Assembly: GCA_017987575.1 (NCBI GenBank)
Contig: JAGNTK010000009.1
Location: forward strand, 1-40,331
Reading direction: 5' to 3'
Source: Novosphingobium sp.
GTDB taxonomy: Bacteria > Pseudomonadota > Alphaproteobacteria > Sphingomonadales > Sphingomonadaceae
Length of the DNA stretch: 40,331 nucleotides
Shown here one piece after another: positions 22,571-30,229 of this stretch (its first letter is position 1; each line of letters opens with the position of its first letter). Made by a program: the position numbers and the translations under genes. Under the pieces are notes generated by a model, which saw only the letters and a program-made list of their open reading frames with translations, did not search any database and was not told where the DNA came from.

Positions 22571-23185
22571 TCAGCCCAGCAACCCGCGCTCTTGCAGATC
22601 GGCGCGCAGGCCTTCGGCGTGCAGGAAGTGGTGCCCGTGCCAACCGCGCGCGCGGGCGCTTTCGATGTTGGGCAGGCTATCATCGATGAACAGCATCGCC
22701 CCGGCCGGCAGACCGAACCGGGCCTCGGCGTGGGCGTAGATCGCGGGATCGGGCTTGGCCAATTTCTCGACGCCGGAGACCACGATATCGCGGAACCGTT
22801 CGAACAGTGGAAAGGTTGGGGCAAATCCCGCCCAGGTATCGGCGCCGAAATTGGTGATCGCATAGAGAGGCACGCCAGCCGCATCGAGCGCTTCGACCAG
22901 TTCGACCGAGCCGGGGACCGGGCCGGGGACGGTTTCGTTGAACCGATCGAGCCAGGCGCGAATCAGGTGGGCGTGGTCCGGGTATTCGGCGCTGCGGGCA
23001 GCGATCATCTCTTCGGCATCGCGCCCGGCATCGTGTTCGGCGTGCCATTCGATCGGAATCACGGTGTTCATGAACCAGTCGCGTTCGGCGGGATCGGCAA
23101 TTAGGCTGCGAAACGGCAGATCACGTTCCCACTGGACCAGCACTTTGCCGACATCGAAAACGACGGCTTCAATTGGTCCCGACAT
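22571..23185 (-). CDS. HAD-family phosphatase-like hydrolase
   Basis: This 204-residue subfamily IA HAD protein resembles YihX-type sugar-phosphate phosphatases. Motif I reads VVFDVGKVLVQWERD, so the nucleophile Asp is present, but the usual acid/base Asp two residues later is Gly, as in FDLGNV-type members. Motif II Thr is in YAITNFG, the motif III Lys in EKLAKPDPAIY, and the motif IV acids in FIDDSLPN. A helical cap follows motif I. Substrate is unknown. It starts about 105 bases downstream of rpmJ on the same strand, with a probable terminator between, so it likely has its own promoter. Confidence 0.88.
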   Translation of the reverse strand: MSGPIEAVVFDVGKVLVQWERDLPFRSLIADPAERDWFMNTVIPIEWHAEHDAGRDAEEMIAARSAEYPDHAHLIRAWLDRFNETVPGPVPGSVELVEALDAAGVPLYAITNFGADTWAGFAPTFPLFERFRDIVVSGVEKLAKPDPAIYAHAEARFGLPAGAMLFIDDSLPNIESARARGWHGHHFLHAEGLRADLQERGLLG

Positions 23186-23216
23186 CCCGGCAAACTCCTG
23201 TGATTAAAACACTTTC

Positions 23217-23244
23217 GGCCCGCATTCCGGGTGGAAGGCGGGCC
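23217..23244 (-). terminator. Probable terminator of rpmJ
   Basis: On the minus strand GGCCCGC (23238-23244) and GCGGGCC (23217-23223) form a seven-base-pair GC stem around a 14-base loop. A GAAAGTGTTTTAAT tail follows. The T tract is interrupted, so termination strength is uncertain. It begins 46 bases after the rpmJ stop. Confidence 0.55.
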
Positions 23245-23289
23245 GTCAGAATACCAGAGCGGGACCGTTGGGCCCAGCCTGCGCAGAGC

Positions 23290-23415
23290 TTAGCCCTGGC
23301 GCGCCTTGAAGCGGCGGTTGGTCTTGTTGATCACGTAAGTGCGGCCACGGCGGCGAATCACGCGGTTGTCCCGGTGGCGGCCCTTGAGCGACTTGAGGCT
23401 GTTGCGAATCTTCAT
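23290..23415 (-). CDS. rpmJ: 50S ribosomal protein bL36, zinc-free (type B) form
   Basis: This 41-residue gene translates to [19 protein letters not shown], then [20 protein letters not shown] and QG. It is bL36, the smallest 50S protein. It contains no cysteine, so it is the zinc-independent form that replaces the C-x2-C zinc ribbon; this form is common in alphaproteobacteria. The ATG at 23415 has GAGGAA four bases upstream, and a TTGACT-N17-TAACGG promoter lies at 23461-23489. A hairpin follows downstream. Confidence 0.96.
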   Translation of the reverse strand: MKIRNSLKSLKGRHRDNRVIRRRGRTYVINKTNRRFKARQG

Positions 23416-23460
23416 GGTTTCCTCGGGGCGGCTGAGCGCCGCTTGAATTTGAAGTGGGGC

Positions 23461-23489
23461 CGTTAAGGGTGAGTCAGGCCAAAGTCAAC
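23461..23489 (-). promoter_or_regulatory. Promoter of rpmJ
   Basis: On the minus strand TTGACT (23484-23489), a 17-base spacer and TAACGG (23461-23466) lie about 46 bases upstream of the ATG. The hexamers and spacing are identical to the rpmH promoter. Confidence 0.72.
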
Positions 23490-23509
23490 CGTTACGGGCC
23501 TTTATAAGC

Positions 23510-23592
23510 CCTTCCCCGGTGGGGAAGGGTTGGGATGGGGGTTCTCAGCTTGGTCGAACCCCCACCCCCAACCCCTCCCCAGCGGGGAGGGG
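23510..23592. repeat. 83-bp nested palindrome, CCCTTCCCC type
   Basis: CCCTTCCCCGGTGGGGAAGGG (positions 23510-23530) is itself a hairpin, as is CCCCTCCCCAGCGGGGAGGGG (positions 23572-23592). The two halves are also mutually inverted through GGGATGGGGGTTC and GAACCCCCACCCC. It lies between the rpmJ promoter and the end of galE, both minus-strand. It could stop galE transcription, but no T run is present on the minus side. Confidence 0.85.
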
Positions 23593-23603
23593 AGTAAAAG
23601 AAC

Positions 23604-24611
23604 TTAACCGGAACCGCGCTTTTCGCCCAATTTCCGCTCCCATTGCAGCGCATGGGTCACGATCAGGTCGAGGTCGGCATATTGCGGCACCCACGGTAAC
23701 ATCGCCTTGATCCGGGCGTTGTCCGAAATCAGCGAATCGGGGTCGCCAGCCCGGCGGTCTCCCAGCACGCGGACGATCTGCTGGTTGGTCACCCGGTCGA
23801 CGGCGTCGAGTACTTCGAGCACGGAATAGCCCTGACCATAGCCGCAGTTCATCGTCAGCGAGCGTTCGGGCTGTTCGATCAGCGCGGCCAGCGCCAGCAC
23901 GTGGGCTGCGGCGAGATCGCTGACATGGATATAGTCACGCACCCCGGTGCCATCGGGGGTATCAAAATCGGTGCCGAACACGTCGACCTTCGCGCGCTTG
24001 CCTAGTGCGGCCTCAACCGCGACCTTGATCAGGTGGGTGGCGCCTGCGGTTGATTGCCCAGTCCGCGCGCGCGGATCGGCGCCCGCCACGTTGAAATAGC
24101 GCAGTGCGCAGAAATTGAGCGGATGTGCGGCGGCGGTATCGCGCAGCATATGCTCGCTCATCAGCTTCGACATTCCATAGGGATTGATCGGCCGCTGCGG
24201 GGTGTCCTCGGTGACTGGCGAGACATCGGGAATGCCATAGGTCGCGGCGGTCGAGCTGAAGATGAAATGCTTGACCCCGCCGGTGACCGCGCTGGCGATC
24301 AGACTGCGGGTCTTGGCGGTGTTGTTATGGTAGTATTTGAGCGGATCGGAAACCGATTCCGGCACCACCACCGATCCGGCGAAATGCATCACCGCGCCGA
24401 TGTTCTGCTCGGAAATGATCCGCGCGAGCAGGCCGGCATCCTCGATATCGCCTTCGTAGAAGGGCACCCCTTCGGACACGGCCCAGCGAAAGCCGGTGAC
24501 CAGATTGTCGATCACCGTCACCGGCCAACCGGCATCGGTCAGCGCGAGCACGGCGTGGCTGCCGATATATCCGGCACCGCCGGTAACGAGCACAGGGCAT
24601 TTCTGGGTCAT
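23604..24611 (-). CDS. galE: UDP-glucose 4-epimerase
   Basis: GalE interconverts UDP-glucose and UDP-galactose with bound NAD, supplying galactose for polysaccharides. The 335-residue extended-SDR protein has TGGAGYIGSHAVLAL at the N-terminus, SSTAATYG with the catalytic Ser/Thr, and YGMSKLMSE with the YxxxK pair. Length is normal. It stands alone on the minus strand, with a nested palindrome downstream and a 135-base gap to the divergent secreted-protein gene. A UDP-N-acetylglucosamine activity cannot be excluded. Confidence 0.95.
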   Translation of the reverse strand: MTQKCPVLVTGGAGYIGSHAVLALTDAGWPVTVIDNLVTGFRWAVSEGVPFYEGDIEDAGLLARIISEQNIGAVMHFAGSVVVPESVSDPLKYYHNNTAKTRSLIASAVTGGVKHFIFSSTAATYGIPDVSPVTEDTPQRPINPYGMSKLMSEHMLRDTAAAHPLNFCALRYFNVAGADPRARTGQSTAGATHLIKVAVEAALGKRAKVDVFGTDFDTPDGTGVRDYIHVSDLAAAHVLALAALIEQPERSLTMNCGYGQGYSVLEVLDAVDRVTNQQIVRVLGDRRAGDPDSLISDNARIKAMLPWVPQYADLDLIVTHALQWERKLGEKRGSG

Positions 24612-24745
24612 GATGGGGCCATCGGATAACAGCCGCGCGCGATCAAGTGGTTAATGCGTCCGCCGCGTTCATCACCGGGCAAGGTTGCAGGCCGAAGAGG
24701 AGACGGGTGGGGCAGCGATCCTCCTCCAGCGAAGGGCCCAGTTCC

Positions 24746-25453
24746 ATGCATAATCTCTCCTCCAAGTTTTTGACCGCAACCATGGTTGCAGTCCTCGGCC
24801 TGACCGGGACCGCCTTGATGGCACAGCCCGGGCGTTGGGGTGGGTCAGGTTGGGAGCATGAACCCGGCTGGGCATCGCGCAGCGCGCGGTCCGCGCCGTC
24901 ACTCGAAGGATCGGTTGAGGTCGCGCGGTTTCGTGCCGATGGGATCGATCCTGCCGCGCTGGTCAAAGGCGGGATCGTGGTGATCCAGATGCCAGGGCTG
25001 GAGGCTGCCGCCGACCCGCGGCTCAACTCTACGTTTCAGGCCGCTGTCGAAAGCCAACTGATCAGCGCAGGCTATCAGGCCCTGCCCGAAGGTGCCGTGC
25101 CGTCTGGCCAGATCGCAGAAGTGCGGATCGTTCGCAGCGAAGCCGTGCCCGCCGAGGGCAAGCGCGATCCGGTCAGCGGGCAGATGAGCATGGGCGTGTC
25201 CAATCGCGGCTCCATGCTTGGCATGGCCGTACACATTGATGGAACCAAGCCGAAGAAGGCGCTGATCGAAACCCGGCTCGAAACCCGGATCCGCGACCGG
25301 GCCAGCGGGGAAGTGCTGTGGGAAGGGCGCGCCGCGATCCTGACCCGCGATGGGGACGAGAACTGGAACGACGATGCAATCGCCGCGCGGCTGGCTCGCG
25401 CGCTGTTCGAGGGCTTTCCGGCCCGCACCGGCGAAGCGCGTGAGCGCCGGTAA
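24746..25453 (+). CDS. Secreted DUF4136-like protein
   Basis: This 235-residue protein starts at the ATG at 24746 with a signal peptide (MHNLSSKFLTATMVAVLGLT and cleavage near ALMA). The mature part shares an architecture with the next gene and with the partial gene at the window end: VARFRADGI near the start, a FQAAVESQLISAGY helix, IRDRASGEVLWEGRA, and a C-terminal FEGFPARTGEARE. This resembles the DUF4136 family of envelope proteins of unknown function. It has no lipobox, unlike its neighbour. The pair probably arose by tandem duplication. Confidence 0.7.
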   Translation: MHNLSSKFLTATMVAVLGLTGTALMAQPGRWGGSGWEHEPGWASRSARSAPSLEGSVEVARFRADGIDPAALVKGGIVVIQMPGLEAAADPRLNSTFQAAVESQLISAGYQALPEGAVPSGQIAEVRIVRSEAVPAEGKRDPVSGQMSMGVSNRGSMLGMAVHIDGTKPKKALIETRLETRIRDRASGEVLWEGRAAILTRDGDENWNDDAIAARLARALFEGFPARTGEARERR

Positions 25454-25522
25454 CGGGGTTGCATCGCGGCCTAATCGGATTCACAACTGCGCGAGTGAGA
25501 TAGTCGCGAAAGGGTGGCGCAT

Positions 25523-26116
25523 ATGAACAGGATCCGCATCGCAGCAATGGCGCTGGGTCTGCTCGCCGTGGCGGGCTGCGTCACGCCGGTGGGGCCGGTG
25601 CAGGTCACCCGGTTTCATGCCGCAGACATTTCGCCGCTGGGCAAGGGCACAATCTCAGTCGAACCGGCACCGGGCAGCGACGGTAATTCGATCGAATGGC
25701 AGACCTATCGCGCCGCGGTGATGCGCCAGCTCGAACGACTCGGCTATGCCGAAGCCGGTCCCGGCACCGGTGCGCAGGTTGCGCACATGAAAGTGACCCG
25801 CAGCACCATTCAACCGCAGCGTAGCGCTGGCCCGGTCAGCGTGGGCGTGGGCGGCTCGACCGGTTCTTATGGTTCAGGCGTTGGGCTCGGCATCGGCCTT
25901 AACCTCTCGCCCAAGCCGAAGGAGCAAGTTGCAACCGAGTTGGCGGTTTCGATCCGCGACCGGACCAGCGGCACAGTGCTGTGGGAGGGACGGGCGAGCT
26001 TCGTCGTGACCACGGCCTCGCCGCTGGCCGGGACCGCACTAGGCGCTCCGAAAATGAGCGAAGCCTTGTTCCTGAACTTCCCCGGTCAATCGGGTGAAAC
26101 CATCGAAGTCAAATAA
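25523..26116 (+). CDS. DUF4136-like lipoprotein
   Basis: This 197-residue protein starts at ATG 25523 after AAGGGTGG. A lipoprotein signal ends in LAVAGC with Cys19 as the lipidation site, so it should be anchored to an envelope membrane. The body has VTRFHAADI, a [14 protein letters not shown] helix, a Gly/Ser-rich stretch ([20 protein letters not shown]), [15 protein letters not shown] and the C-terminal [14 protein letters not shown]. It is clearly paralogous to the preceding gene. It ends 10 bases before the M14 carboxypeptidase start and may be co-transcribed with it. Its function is unknown. Confidence 0.75.
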   Translation: MNRIRIAAMALGLLAVAGCVTPVGPVQVTRFHAADISPLGKGTISVEPAPGSDGNSIEWQTYRAAVMRQLERLGYAEAGPGTGAQVAHMKVTRSTIQPQRSAGPVSVGVGGSTGSYGSGVGLGIGLNLSPKPKEQVATELAVSIRDRTSGTVLWEGRASFVVTTASPLAGTALGAPKMSEALFLNFPGQSGETIEVK

Positions 26117-26126
26117 ACGAGGTCAC

Positions 26127-27263
26127 ATGAACCCGATCCAGATCGACGCCGCCTTTGACAGCGGCAATATCGAGGTGCTGTCCGTTGATGGCACCACCGC
26201 GCGGCTTGCAATCCGCAAGGACAAGGATTCCGACTTCTACCAGTGGTTCCATTTTCGCGTGGCCAATTGCGCCGGACGGGAACTGACGCTGAAAATCACT
26301 GGGCTGAGCGGCTCGGCCTATCCCGGCGGCTGGCCCGGCTATGACGCGGCAGTCAGCGAGGACCGCGACTTCTGGGGCCGCGCCGACAGCAGCTATGACC
26401 AGGACGAGGACGGCGGCACGCTGACGATCCGCTATCTGCCCGAGGTGAACCTGGCATGGTTCGCCTATTTCGCGCCCTACTCGATGGAGCGGCATCACGA
26501 TCTGGTTGCCGACGCGGCGCTGTGCGACGGGGTCGATCACCGGGTGCTGGGACACAGCATCGAAGGTCAGCCGATTGACTGCCTTGAGCTGGGCGAAGGT
26601 GACAAGCAGGTCTGGCTTTATGCCCGCCAGCATCCGGGCGAAAGCATGGCTGAATGGTGGACGGAAGGTGCGCTTGATTGCCTGACCGATCCGGCCGATC
26701 CGGTCGGGCGGCGGCTCCGCCAGCTTTGCCGGTTCCACGTCGTGCCAAATTGCAACCCGGACGGATCGCGGCGCGGACACTTGCGGACCAATGCCGTTGG
26801 CGTGAACCTCAACCGCGAATGGGCCGATCCAAGCCTTGAGCGCTCGCCCGAAGTGCTGTGCATCCGCAATGCGATGGACGAAACCGGCGTGCACTTCGCG
26901 ATGGACGTTCACGGGGACGAGGCGATCCCGGCGGTATTTCTGGCGGGTTTTCACGGCATTCCCTCGATGCGCGAAGGACAGCAGGAAGGCTATGATCGCT
27001 ACTCGGCAATCCTCAAGCGTCGGACCCCCGATTTCCAGACCCGGTTGGGCTACCCGACTGCAGGGGCCGGCAAAGCCAACCTGACGATGAGCACGAACCA
27101 GCTCGCCGAACGGTTCGGCGCGGTGGCAATGACGCTGGAAATGCCGTTCAAGGACAACGACGATCTTCCTTGTTTTGCGCAAGGCTGGTCACCCGAACGC
27201 AGCGCCATTCTGGGGCGGGACTGCATGGCCGCGTTGCTGGAGTGGCTTGATGGAGCCGGTTGA
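26127..27263 (+). CDS. Cytosolic M14 zinc carboxypeptidase (CCP/deglutamylase-like)
   Basis: This 378-residue enzyme has the two-domain layout of cytosolic carboxypeptidases (CCP/AGBL type, M14D): a beta-rich N-terminal domain ([17 protein letters not shown]) followed by the peptidase. Zinc ligands are His and Glu in [11 protein letters not shown] near residue 168 and His in MDVHGDEA near 263. Substrate-binding N and R are in VGVNLNREW, and the catalytic Glu is in TLEMPFKD near 336. No signal peptide is present, so it acts in the cytoplasm. Eukaryotic relatives trim polyglutamate from tubulin; the bacterial substrate is not established. ATG 26127 has GAGG at close spacing. Its last 14 bases overlap the SemiSWEET gene. 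Confidence 0.9.
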   Translation: MNPIQIDAAFDSGNIEVLSVDGTTARLAIRKDKDSDFYQWFHFRVANCAGRELTLKITGLSGSAYPGGWPGYDAAVSEDRDFWGRADSSYDQDEDGGTLTIRYLPEVNLAWFAYFAPYSMERHHDLVADAALCDGVDHRVLGHSIEGQPIDCLELGEGDKQVWLYARQHPGESMAEWWTEGALDCLTDPADPVGRRLRQLCRFHVVPNCNPDGSRRGHLRTNAVGVNLNREWADPSLERSPEVLCIRNAMDETGVHFAMDVHGDEAIPAVFLAGFHGIPSMREGQQEGYDRYSAILKRRTPDFQTRLGYPTAGAGKANLTMSTNQLAERFGAVAMTLEMPFKDNDDLPCFAQGWSPERSAILGRDCMAALLEWLDGAG

Positions 27264-27504
27264 ACTGCTCGGTTACACCGCGTCGCTGGCCTCGGGCGGG
27301 GCGTTCCTGCCCCAAGCAATCCGCGCGCTGAAAACCCGTCAGACCGGCGATCTCTCGCTGTTCAGCGTGCTGCTCGGCGCGGCGGGGACAGTGCTTTGGG
27401 CCAGCTATGGCCTCGCCATCAGCAGTGGACCGGTGATGCTGTCCAACTTCGTGGTCATGCCGTTCGCGCTGGCGACTTTGGCGCTGAAGCTGCGCCACGG
27501 CTAG
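27250..27504 (+). CDS. SemiSWEET-family sugar transporter (MtN3/PQ-loop)
   Basis: This 84-residue protein has three transmembrane helices and the PQ-loop signature [18 protein letters not shown], as in bacterial SemiSWEETs, which dimerise to move sugars across the membrane. Further matches are the [13 protein letters not shown] helix and [14 protein letters not shown]. The ATG at 27250 lies inside the carboxypeptidase gene in another frame, so the two overlap by 14 bases and are probably translated together. The transported sugar is unknown. Confidence 0.86.
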   Translation: MEPVELLGYTASLASGGAFLPQAIRALKTRQTGDLSLFSVLLGAAGTVLWASYGLAISSGPVMLSNFVVMPFALATLALKLRHG

Positions 27505-27538
27505 CTCTAGGCCAGCGCAGCCGCCGACCCAGCCCAGG

Positions 27539-28555
27539 TCACGAGACAACCGGCTCCAGCACGCGCAAGGTCCGTGCATCGGCGTCTAGCTCCACCATCG
27601 CGCCCGATGGCAGGCACAGCTGGTTCGAAACGTGGCCGAAGTTGCCGCCGGTGAATGCCGGGATGCCAAGCGGATCGAGGTACTGGTCGATCACCTCGTC
27701 CAGCGAGAATCCCCGATAGCCGGGCTCTTCCGTCTGGCAGCTGGTGCACTGACCAAAGGCGATCCCGGCCAGCTCGCCTAGCACCCCGGCCAGGCGCAAT
27801 TGCTGCAACATCCGGTCGATCCGGTACTCGGCCTCGTTGACGTCCTCGATAAACAGGATCGCGCCCTTGAACGCGGGGAGCCAACCGGTCCCCATCAGGG
27901 TGGATAGGATCGTCAGGTTGCCGCCGAGCAGGCGGCCGCGGGCCATGCCGCTGCGGATCGTGCGCCCGGCTCGCCCGCTGGCCGTTTCGGCCGCCGCACC
28001 GCCCAGTACCGGGCGATCGCCGGCGAAGGCGAGCCGCCACAGGCTTTCCCAAGTCTCGGGCTTCCAGGTGCTGGCCGCGTTTCCGCCGTGGATGGTCGGG
28101 TATCCGGCCCGCGCCGCGAAGGCGAGGTGGAGCGCGGTGATATCGCTGAACCCGATTAGCAGCTTGGGGTTTTGGCGGATCGTGGCCCAGTCCAGCAGTG
28201 GCAGGATCCGCGCGCTGCCCCACCCGCCGCGCAGCGCGAAGACCGCGCGGACGGCGGGATCGGCATACATCGCGTTGAGGTCGGCGGCCCGGTCTGCATC
28301 GGTTCCGGAGAGATAGCCGAACCGCCCGTCCGCGCCGTCCGCAATTTTCGGCACCAGCCCCATGCCCTTCAGCCACCATTCGGCGCGGGCGGCGGTATCT
28401 TCGCTGCCAGCAGCGCTGGCCGGAGCGATCACGCCAACCGTGTCACCCGGGCGTAGGCGCGGGGCTTTGCGGCTCCGTGCCGCGCCCACCGGCGGCGCTA
28501 TCAGCGCGGCGCCTAGCCCGCCGAGCGTGGCCAGCGCGGTGCGCCGTCCGATCAA
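27539..28555 (-). CDS. ldcA: LD-carboxypeptidase (S66 family), Tat-like signal
   Basis: S66 LD-carboxypeptidases release the terminal D-Ala from L-Ala-gamma-D-Glu-DAP-D-Ala tetrapeptides in murein recycling. The 338-residue protein shows the nucleophile Ser in RGGWGSARIL near residue 110, Glu in EDVNEAEYRIDRML, and His in NFGHVSNQL. The N-terminus GRRTALATLGGLGAALIAPP looks like a twin-arginine signal, so this copy is probably exported, unlike the cytosolic E. coli LdcA. It starts with TTG overlapping the cdd stop (TTGA) and has no good ribosome-binding site, which suggests coupling to cdd. Confidence 0.88.
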   Translation of the reverse strand: MIGRRTALATLGGLGAALIAPPVGAARSRKAPRLRPGDTVGVIAPASAAGSEDTAARAEWWLKGMGLVPKIADGADGRFGYLSGTDADRAADLNAMYADPAVRAVFALRGGWGSARILPLLDWATIRQNPKLLIGFSDITALHLAFAARAGYPTIHGGNAASTWKPETWESLWRLAFAGDRPVLGGAAAETASGRAGRTIRSGMARGRLLGGNLTILSTLMGTGWLPAFKGAILFIEDVNEAEYRIDRMLQQLRLAGVLGELAGIAFGQCTSCQTEEPGYRGFSLDEVIDQYLDPLGIPAFTGGNFGHVSNQLCLPSGAMVELDADARTLRVLEPVVS

Positions 28556-28980
28556 GCGAGGCTGCCTGGCCCGAAGGCGCGCGGCAGCAAGTCGGACAGC
28601 AGCAACTCGGTCACCTGCTCTTCACCCACGCACCACACGGTCGGGTCGTTTCCGCCCAGCGCGGCCATTTCGTTCAGCACTTGGCGGCAGCGCCCGCACG
28701 GGGTCACCGGATCACCGCTGCCCACCGCACCGGCCTTGCCGCCAATCACCGCGACTGCTTCCAATCGCCCGCGCCAGTCTTCGCTCAGCGCCTTGCCGAC
28801 CGCGACCGTTTCTGCGCAGAGCGTCAAACCGTAACTGGCGTTTTCAACATTGGCCCCGGTCACCACAGAGCCATCAGCAAAGCCGAGCGCGGCGCCAACA
28901 TGGTAGTTGGAATAGGGCGCATAGGCGCGGGTCGCGGCGTCGCGCGCGGCTTCGATCAGGCTTTCGCGAGTCCAGCTCAT
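28552..28980 (-). CDS. cdd: Cytidine deaminase
   Basis: Cdd converts cytidine and deoxycytidine to uridines in pyrimidine salvage. The 142-residue, homotetramer-type protein has the zinc site CAETVAVGKAL (Cys ligand and catalytic Glu) and PCGRCRQVLNEM (two more Cys ligands), with NVENASYGLTL binding the nucleoside. It starts in an ATGA overlap with the GH25-like gene and ends overlapping ldcA. Pairing with cell-wall genes is unexplained by function. Confidence 0.94.
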   Translation of the reverse strand: MSWTRESLIEAARDAATRAYAPYSNYHVGAALGFADGSVVTGANVENASYGLTLCAETVAVGKALSEDWRGRLEAVAVIGGKAGAVGSGDPVTPCGRCRQVLNEMAALGGNDPTVWCVGEEQVTELLLSDLLPRAFGPGSLA

Positions 28981-29675
28981 CGTTGCACCACCACCCAGTT
29001 GAGCGGGCCTTCTGCCGCTGGACTATCAAACATATCGGTTGCGCTCCACAGGGTCCATGGTCGACCCGCATAGTCTGGCTGAAACCGTGTCCGTTCCAGC
29101 CAGACATTGCGATCAATCGCGCTGGCAAGGTGATAGCGGTCTTCGAAGGCCGGGGAAATCTTCAGGATCGTCGCTTTGCCAGTGTGGGTTTCGATCTGGT
29201 TGATGAAGGTCATCAACTCGCTCTCGATCGCTGCGTCCGATACCTTGATCGGGCAGTCGTCGGCCAGAATGTCGAGCTCCACTGCAGGGGGTAACATCGC
29301 CTTGTCACGTGGGACCACGGTGACGAAGTTGGAAGACTGGCTTTCGGCCGGCTGGCACGGATCGTAGCGGTGCACGGCACCGACTTGCAGCTTTGCAGCA
29401 CGGGCGTCTTCGAAATTTTTCGCAAAGGCCGGATCGCGGGCAAAGGCGCTCGCTGATGCATCAAGATAGGCGAAGCTGGCCCCCGTCGCTTTCAGGGCCT
29501 TCCAATCGACCGCGCCGTCATCGGCCGAAACGGCGATCCCCTGCATCGGGAATTCCAGCTTGGATGGGCGCCAATGGCGCAGATCCCACCAGCCCCAACC
29601 GGCGGCGATGATCGCCAACAAAAGTCCCGCGCCAAGCAAGCGCAGCCTCCAGCGGCTGGTCGATTTGCGGGCCAT
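28977..29675 (-). CDS. Membrane-anchored GH25-like protein with altered active site
   Basis: This 232-residue protein has an N-terminal transmembrane anchor (LLGAGLLLAIIAAGWGWW) and a domain like GH25 lysozymes, which cleave the MurNAc-GlcNAc bond. The fold markers GIAVSADDGAVDWKAL, FAYLDASAS, the LPPAVELDI strand and PWTLWSATD are in the right order. Two acidic positions differ from active GH25: the Asp in the usual GIDVS is Ala48, and the usual D-x-E reads E133-L-D135. Activity may be changed or lost. It sits between UPF0262 (16-base gap) and cdd (ATGA overlap) in one operon with ldcA. Confidence 0.8.
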   Translation of the reverse strand: MARKSTSRWRLRLLGAGLLLAIIAAGWGWWDLRHWRPSKLEFPMQGIAVSADDGAVDWKALKATGASFAYLDASASAFARDPAFAKNFEDARAAKLQVGAVHRYDPCQPAESQSSNFVTVVPRDKAMLPPAVELDILADDCPIKVSDAAIESELMTFINQIETHTGKATILKISPAFEDRYHLASAIDRNVWLERTRFQPDYAGRPWTLWSATDMFDSPAAEGPLNWVVVQR

Positions 29676-29691
29676 GTCCGGTTCGCTCTCC

Positions 29692-30174
29692 CTAGCCCCT
29701 GATATGCAAAACGCAGATCAGGGTGAACAGCCGCCGGGCAGTGGCGAAATCGGTTTCAACCTTGCCCTCCAGCCGTTCCAGCAGCATCTCGGCAGCTTCG
29801 TTGTGGACGCCGCGGCGGGCCATGTCGATGGTCTCGATCTCGGCCGCGCTGGCCTTGCGGATCGCCTGATAATAGCTGTCGCAGATCGCGAAATACTCGC
29901 GGATCGGGCGGCGGAACCGACCTAGGCCCAAGATCAGCGTTTCGAGCTGTCCGCCGTTTTCGTCCGCAATATCGAGCGAGAGCCGCCCGTCTTCGACCCC
30001 CAGTTTGAGTCGGTAGGGACCAAGATGCCCGGCCTCGGCCGCGCGGCACGGCTTGAACAGATTTTCCTCGATCAGATCAAAGATCGCGATCCGCCGCTCC
30101 TGTTCGATATCGGCGTTGCGCCACAGGATGGTCGCCTCGTCGAGCTCGATATGGATGATGCGCGGGTCGGCCAT
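29692..30174 (-). CDS. UPF0262 family protein
   Basis: This 160-residue protein matches the UPF0262 family of alphaproteobacteria, which has no assigned function. Typical segments are IIHIELDEATILWRNADIEQ, RRIAIFDLIEENLF and FRRPIREYFAICDSYYQAIR. It is cytoplasmic and alpha/beta without membrane segments. ATG 30174 is chosen; the frame continues upstream into non-coding repeat sequence. It is the first gene of the four-gene operon running to ldcA. Confidence 0.85.
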   Translation of the reverse strand: MADPRIIHIELDEATILWRNADIEQERRIAIFDLIEENLFKPCRAAEAGHLGPYRLKLGVEDGRLSLDIADENGGQLETLILGLGRFRRPIREYFAICDSYYQAIRKASAAEIETIDMARRGVHNEAAEMLLERLEGKVETDFATARRLFTLICVLHIRG

Positions 30175-30229
30175 GGTGGCGGCGCTTTTCGCAGATGCAA
30201 TATGGAGGGGCAAGGGGGGTGTTGAAATG

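Noticed and set aside
23290..23415. bL36 as a stress-specific zinc-starvation paralogue
   Set aside because: The cysteine-free 41-residue form is the ordinary bL36 in many alphaproteobacteria, and its housekeeping-type promoter matches rpmH.
26109..27182. Minus-strand open frame opposite the M14 carboxypeptidase
   Set aside because: Shadow of a gene with intact catalytic motifs on the plus strand.
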